Part shown: positions 58,518-64,000 of the stretch, piece by piece
Position numbering within the stretch: the first letter of the stretch is position 1
How the letters are laid out: each line of letters starts with the position of its first letter
From: Oscheius dolichura
Taxonomy: Eukaryota; Nematoda; Chromadorea; Rhabditida; Rhabditidae
Direction of reading: 5' to 3'
NCBI GenBank assembly: GCA_932521035.1
Contig: OW051495.1
Span: 620,001-684,000 of the forward strand
Length of the DNA stretch: 64,000 nt
Notes under the pieces: generated by a model
What the model saw: only the letters and a program-made list of their open reading frames with translations
The model's database searches: none
What the model was told of the DNA's origin: nothing
Translations under genes and position numbers: made by a program

Positions 58518-60650
58518 TTAATTGGCTGGGGTATTCTTCGCACATCCATAGGGCGTAAAGTCGACGACGGTCTTTCCATACTGTAGGACGCATTTCCATT
58601 CGGCTTTGTTGATGGCTCCGCTCTGAATTTATCCAGTTTTGTTTAGATTAAACTAGTGAGGAGGATACCTTAAGCAGCTGGTTACAGTACTGATTGATGA
58701 CGGTCTTGTTGAACTGCTTGATTCCGAAGCCGTACATGTTGTTGATGACCTGGTCCTTGGTCAGCTTCGGCTTCTTTTCCTTCCACATTTGGATCTTCTC
58801 AAAGAGCTGAAAGGAAAATTGGTGGGAGTTTGGAGACTGCTTCGTCAGGAGATCATCAGTATTCCTCTGTTTATTTTTATCGGCGCGTGGTTTGACTTTA
58901 CATCGGGGTACGGCTGGCTCTGGGGAGGTAACTTTGGCACGCCCAGCTTTTCAGTTGAGGTTTCGTGAAAATCTTTTTTGACCATAATTTTGAGGGTGGT
59001 TGATTACCCCTATCCCCAAATTTTCAGGGATGTTGTCCATAAAATAAAAGCAGGACAAGCAAAATGATTTTGGAAGAATGTCCGCCGTACGGCGTCCGGC
59101 GTCCGTTCGATTTTTTGTGGTGTAGTGGCTAAGAGGGCGGTATTATCATTCGAGAGGTCGGGGGTTCGACCCCCACTGGGGCCCGCTACAGTAACCCAGA
59201 AAACGCTTCTACTCCTATTATTTTCAATTTTTTGTGGCCTACCGTAGTAAAGGACTGCATCAGCTTGGGTCCGACTACAGTTTTGGCCGTTGAGAGCTTC
59301 ATGATCAGGGAGACGAGGTCAGATTTGACCGGGCTCAGGCAAGCTTCCACTAGAAGGAAGATAACTACCGTATTCCTTTCATTTTAAACGTACTTTGTGT
59401 GTAGAGAGTCATTACAGGGCCGTAGAGATTACCAGCATTGGAGAGAGCACACGTTTGGCCGTCTAAAATGGCAATTTTAATTGGAAAAGATGGGTTACGG
59501 TACCCGAAATGAGATCGGTGACTGGCTTTAGCTGAAACACCGGCGTCTCCATACAGGTACAGATCTGAAATTATTGAAATACGGTCGACTCTAATATGTT
59601 ATGAACTTTTTTGGAAATTTTATCCAATCTTTGAAAAGTTGAAAGGAGTGTGGACCAAAGGGGAATTTTCAGTAATTTACAGGTGGACGTTCCACTACCG
59701 GTTGAAATTTAGGGATATATTTATATTAGCTGAGGAAAACTTTCTAAAATAAGTGACCGGAGATGTATAAGTAACAGAATTGAAGGCTTGAAATCTTTGT
59801 TTGTTTACAGAGAAAAATAGATTGTATTAGGGAATGTGAGGCTCCTTGAATTAAAAGGTTCCACTGATACATTAAAAAAATTCGCCTACTGTCTTATACT
59901 GATCCAAGCAAAAAATAACGATAATCTCGGGTAGTAAAACTGTAATTTTGGAAAGGCGGCTAACTTTATTTGTGGACAACACTCCCATATTAGTGAAGAG
60001 CATAAAAATAGCAACAAACGTTGGCAATGCACATAGAAACTCCAAGGAAAAGGAGAGAAAATCGTAAATTTTAGAGCTTGCCAATTACAAACCTGTAAGC
60101 CCAGGATTTTTGAAGGTCTCGTGGAACAAAATAAATGTATTGCTAATGCTCTCATTTCGGTTCTTATACTTCTCCAGATGGAAAATAATGATGTTAGCTC
60201 TGTAGGATAATCATTAGTTTTTTGAATAGCGGCTATTTTTGGTCAGTACTCCCATATTCGACAGCCTACGGTGTAGTTCATTTCTAGGAATGCGGTCGTC
60301 CAGGCAAATTCAACAGTTTAGAACCAAATTTTCTTATTTTCAAAGTTTGAAAAGTATAAATTTTGAGTGGGGCTTGTTATCATATTGGAAATGCCTGTCT
60401 CCCGAGTGTAAGAGACTCCTCTCAAAAAAAATATCTCTAATGTTCCAATTTCGCTACTTATTTTTGCCAAATACTGAGAAACTCAATGGACCCTTTCTCA
60501 TCTGAATAAAAGTCAGCTAACCTTTCGAATAGTGGCGTTGTCCATGAGCTTGAATCCGACGTTGATGATCTTATTAGCAAACTGTTGCTTATTCGTCAGG
60601 GAATAGGAAGCCACCAACAGCGTAGCGAAGATAAGAAGACCTCGAATCAT
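58518..60650 (-). CDS. secreted cysteine-containing protein, paralog 2
   Basis: Six exons, complement(58518-58622, 58669-58806, 59243-59349, 59394-59462, 59504-59564, 60522-60650), give 202 residues. It starts MIRGLLIFATLLVASYSLTN (signal peptide) and then has ANKIINVGFKLMD, ICTCMETPVFQ, TCALSNAGNLYGPVM, EACLSPVKSD, NNMYGFGIKQFNKT and EWKCVLQYGKTVVDFTPYGC. Exon lengths are within six bases of paralog 1 throughout, and all phases agree. A short stretch of exon 5 is almost identical at DNA level while the rest has diverged. The intron between exons 4 and 5 holds a tRNA-body repeat. Confidence 0.85.
58880..59185 (+). mobile_element. tRNA-body repeat, copy 2
   Basis: This is the second copy of the element at 24490-24790, in the opposite orientation. 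It runs from GGTTTGACTTTACATCGGGG through TTGATTACCCCTATCCCC to a terminal tRNA-like domain (GGTGTAGTGGCTAAGAGGGC, then GGGGGTTCGACCCCCACTGG). It lies in an intron of secreted paralog 2, antisense to the gene. Confidence 0.6.
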
Positions 60651-60743
60651 ACCGTAACCCCGGAAGGATGCAGACGACCCAAAAATAGTAAAGTCCCCAG
60701 CTCTGGCTGCAATTTAAATACTATTCTCACCAATCCAGCCAAT

Positions 60744-61050
60744 TTATTCGGGTTTATCCTCCGTTCTTCGTGGCCCGGGTGTGACATAGATCAGTGTCCA
60801 TGGTCGGGATGCAGTTGACACCGATTGGTAGACTTTTGAAAGTGATTGGGGCGAGGGAGTGCTGCCGGAGGAGAGACAGCCAGGGGCAGAGGAGGAACCC
60901 TTTTTGGGGGCAGACATCATCAACCATAATCCGATAACAACAGAGACCAGGAGCAGGGGACGGAGAATGCCCCGTACTTTTGATCCTGTTAGTAGTGGTA
61001 AAGAAGAAGTAGGCAAAGGTGACCATTTCTAGGCAATAAAATATCTTTAA
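60744..61050 (-). CDS. candidate small secreted or membrane protein
   Basis: On the minus strand two overlapping frames show coding-like GC content. One runs from near 60985 and reads ILRPLLLVSVVIGLWLMMSA followed by a Ser/Pro-rich tail. An ATG at about 61026 (MVTFAYFFFTTTN) precedes a CTAACAG acceptor-like site, which could join either frame. The exon structure is unresolved. It lies between secreted paralog 2 and the kinase gene. Confidence 0.3.
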
Positions 61051-61372
61051 AAGGAATTGGAAAACATCAAATGCAGTCAATCAATTTGGTAACACGGGGA
61101 TGATCTTGGAGCAGGATAGAAGCTTCAAGACTCTTTTTATGGAAATAATCAAACAAACCGCTTTTACACTTTTTTTTGCTACGCCTCGTTTATTTGAGGA
61201 ATTTACCTTGTTTTGGAATGATCATTGTAAGACATACCGGCTCAAATCAGCTAAAATCGTGTAAAAACTCAACTTTGTCAACGTCTGACCATGTTCCACC
61301 GCTTTCCCGTCATTCATTACTTTCTACTCCAACAGCGGTTGCTCCTTGTATGGTCGCAGTTTCGTCATCATT

Positions 61373-64000
61373 ATGAGCGACAAAAGAGTTGTAGAACAGG
61401 TATACCTCCTTGTTTTTATAGTTACCGTAATCACTTTTGTACCCGAGTTACTAGTAAGCGCGCTCCGTAAATCTGCTCAATCGATCAGCGCACCAACTTT
61501 CTTTTTTTTTTGCATTTTCACCGATTTTTAGCTAATTTTTTTCCTTTTTTCGATTATAGTGTTCCTTACATTGTGTAGATTACTGTAACACTAAAAATTT
61601 GAAGAAAAGTACATAGAAAATCGATAAAATTGCTAATTAATTTGATTGTTCAGTGGAGTGCGTTTACAGCGCGCCAATAACAATATTTTGGTTTTCGAGG
61701 AATTACGATAGTTTTATATAGTCAAAATGAGATAGCAAAGTTTATTTTATGTTCAGTCAGCTAAAGAGATGCCAGATATGAAAGATGTAACGCTACGAAT
61801 GATAAATTTGCATCTACACGCGAGCGGCGTCTTTTCCAATGTCTATAGAGGAACGCTACTGCTACCCAGCGGCGGGACGAAGGAGGTCGCCATCAAAAAG
61901 ACATGGCCCGGTATGTTTAGCGGTTTATGGATCTTTTGCGGATGTTTTGACAATGGAGACACTTAAAGTTGAACTGATCCCTCTTATCCTGTCCCTGAAA
62001 CATGTTGCCTTTTCAGAAAGTCGTGATCGAAATTTTGAGATGATTTTCCTGACCGGAGTTAGCCGCGAGCGCCACAAGAACATCGTGCAGATGCTGTTCG
62101 CCTTCTCGAATCGATCAACCGGCGACAAGATATGCGAGTCGTTTGTCTTCGACTTCATGCCGGACACCCTGGCCTCCGTCATCCGGAATGCCTTCCTGGA
62201 CATGGTCGACATCAAGATGTACACCTTTCAACTCTTCACCGGGTTGAAATATCTCGCACAGGTTGGTAACCGACTTATTGAGCGATTTGGAGCGATTATC
62301 CGTGTTTCGGGAACGAGTTATATATTTTTCTTGCTGTTACTCATCACTTGACCCAATTGCAACTATTTACGCGTAACTTTCAAATTTTTTGCGCATCCAA
62401 ACACTATAAACTTTTCGTTTCTTCTCGTACATTTTGTGGATTTGCTCATACGATATTTACATTTTCTACTGAGGTTCTTTTCCATTGCTCGAAAGTATAC
62501 AACATACTAGTAACATTGGACATTTACCAATTTTCCAAAGTTTTATGGGATTGTTAAAATACTAAAAAGTCTAATATTACTCATTTCAATGTTCGTTTCC
62601 AGGAAAACATAGCCCACCGTGACATAAAGCCGGTGAATATTCTGATAGACCACCAGACGGGCCTGCTAAAGATCGGTGACTTCGGCTCGGCCAAGATCAT
62701 CAACTCGAACCAAGTCTCGACCAGCTACCAGGTGACCCGATTCTACCGACCGCCGGAGCTGCTCCTCAATTCCTCCCACTACAATTGGACTGTCGACTTG
62801 TGGTCGGCCGGCTGCGTCGTGGGCGAGATGCTCCGAAAGGAGGTGCTCTTCCCCGGCCGGAATGTCAAACACCAGCTGAGGCTCATCTTCACCGCACTGG
62901 GAATCCCCTCCGAGCTGGCTATGAAAGCCATGCGCGTGCCGACGAAATTGGAAGCCGTACCGGAGGAGCGGGTTGTCGGCACTGGACTCAAGGCACGTTT
63001 TTGAAGTTTTTTTTTTGGATAATTCTAATAATTTTGATGGATTATGTATTACCAGCTTCAAAGGGGCAATATAGACAAACTTTAACTGGGAAAGACACTG
63101 GAAGCCAAAATTAGCGCCCAATTGTTGAAAATATTTCGGATCCGCAATATAGTGGAACCCTGCGCCAGATCAAATGTTGAGCAATTCGCCACCTGAAGTT
63201 TGTAAAATACGAAAAAGTGAAATATGTTAGGTGCCCATTTTCTGATTTTGTGGCGAGAGTTTTTTATCCGGAATTATCCGTTATCCATTTATCCGAACCG
63301 AAATTCCATTATCGGTCCATCCCTGGTGATGATTTGGTTTTACGATGGAAAAGTTTCTGTTTCAAATGAGGCATATAAGCAAAATTGGGTAAAAGGGAAT
63401 AGTGCTTCTTTGGGTCCGTTTTTGAGTATTTTCTAGAATATTTGTCTGTTTTCTAGAGAGTTCAGAGAGCAAAATTGACGTTTTCCAATAGTAACCCAAA
63501 AATAAAACAGCGAAAAAAAATAAAATAAAATGCTTATAATTCCTGTTGGAATCTTATTTTCTGACTAGGAGATGTTCATAAAACAATTATAGAACAAAAA
63601 TGTTTTGAGCTCCTTTCAAATCTTGCTCGTATTGATTCAACTAATTTCTCTCGAACACCGTACCATGGCTAATTTCTTCCCTTTTCAGATGCTCATGGAA
63701 TTTGTCCCGACGGAGGCCGTCGACTTCCTCTCGCTGATTCTCGTCTACAAGCCGAAGGAGCGTCTGGGCGGGAGCGAGCTGCTCCGCCACCCATTCTTCA
63801 GCGAGATTCTGGCTCCCGGAGTGCGTCGCTCCAATAGCCAGCTGGTCAGCAGCTGCATCACCGAGTCGGATGTCCGGGAGGCGCAGAGCGGCCACGAGAG
63901 ACGCGTCAACCGTCTCAGCCAGTTGATGAATCGAAAAGATTTCGACTTTACTGTCGGTGGCGGCTTGGGAGGAGCCAGCCGGGAAGAGGTAAAAGTACAG
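61373..64000 (+). CDS. divergent GSK3-like protein kinase (3' end outside window)
   Basis: Exons 61373-61399, 61757-61910, 62017-62261, 62603-62992 and 63689-63988 (donor GTAAAA) join in frame, about 372 residues so far. Kinase motifs in order are the glycine loop GVFSNVYRG, VAIKK, HRDIKPVNIL, DFGSAK, the activation segment STSYQVTRFYRPPELLL (Tyr in the GSK3 activating position), DLWSAGCVVGEML and KPKERLGGSELLRHPFF. The HRDIKPxN and SYxxxRxYRxPEL pattern is that of GSK3/shaggy, but the loops and N-lobe are strongly diverged, as in the male-germline GSK3-like kinases of nematodes. The join 62992 to 63689 uses a GC donor (AAG|GCACG). A GT alternative at 62972 is also in frame and removes seven codons. 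Confidence 0.85.

Noticed and set aside
1-64000. CRISPR arrays, bacterial operons or integrated phage
   Set aside because: Split genes with nematode-type introns and trans-splice acceptors fill the window; tandem repeats lack the regular repeat-spacer layout.

Overview
This window is nematode nuclear DNA. It is AT-rich, and its genes are split by short introns whose 3' ends nearly all read TTTTCAG or a close variant. Several first exons begin a few bases after such an acceptor with no upstream exon, as expected for spliced-leader trans-splicing. The gene content agrees: a cuticle collagen, two C6-domain (DUF281-type) secreted mucins and lineage-restricted secreted cysteine-rich proteins. The species cannot be named; a rhabditid is most likely.

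Layout. 1-7.8 kb holds no convincing exon and carries a degenerate satellite built on a CACAGTTAGACAGC core. 7.87-14.91 kb (minus) is the 5' part of a Gln/Pro-rich nuclear protein gene that probably continues off the left edge. 17.03-21.35 kb (plus) is a complete MICU1-type mitochondrial calcium uptake regulator, convergent with a complete PC4/SUB1 coactivator gene (21.48-22.19 kb, minus). 23-27 kb is repeat-rich: a long inverted repeat with a G14 tract, tRNA-like arrays and a pyrimidine-rich degenerate tandem repeat. 27.19-30.71 kb (plus) is a TLC-domain multipass membrane protein. 31.7-32.4 kb (plus) encodes a protein ending in a truncated GIY-YIG-like domain, facing a small zinc-ribbon-like gene on the minus strand. 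34-37.5 kb is a minisatellite, a 1.7-kb inverted-repeat structure enclosing a coding exon, and Helitron fragments.

39.5-44.3 kb holds two tandem C6-domain genes. 44.5-47.4 kb (minus) is an EGF-like single-pass membrane protein gene with small Helitrons in its introns. 49.12-50.45 kb (minus) is the collagen. 52.0-52.3 kb (plus) is a three-exon gene for a 78-residue protein. 53.8-54.6 kb (plus) is a small gene with an in-frame TAA. 55.08-56.58 and 58.52-60.65 kb (both minus) are tandem paralogs for secreted cysteine-containing proteins with identical exon organisation. 61.37 kb to the right edge (plus) is a divergent GSK3-like kinase, truncated by the window.

The genes do not form one pathway. 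The strongest non-genic signal is the density of small non-autonomous elements: a hairpin-terminated mini-Helitron family (five copies), a roughly 110-bp foldback MITE family (six copies), tRNA-body repeats, and several single inverted-repeat elements, mostly in introns and intergenic DNA. Exon coordinates were derived by eye from GT-AG sites with frame continuity checked; joins I could not close are stated.
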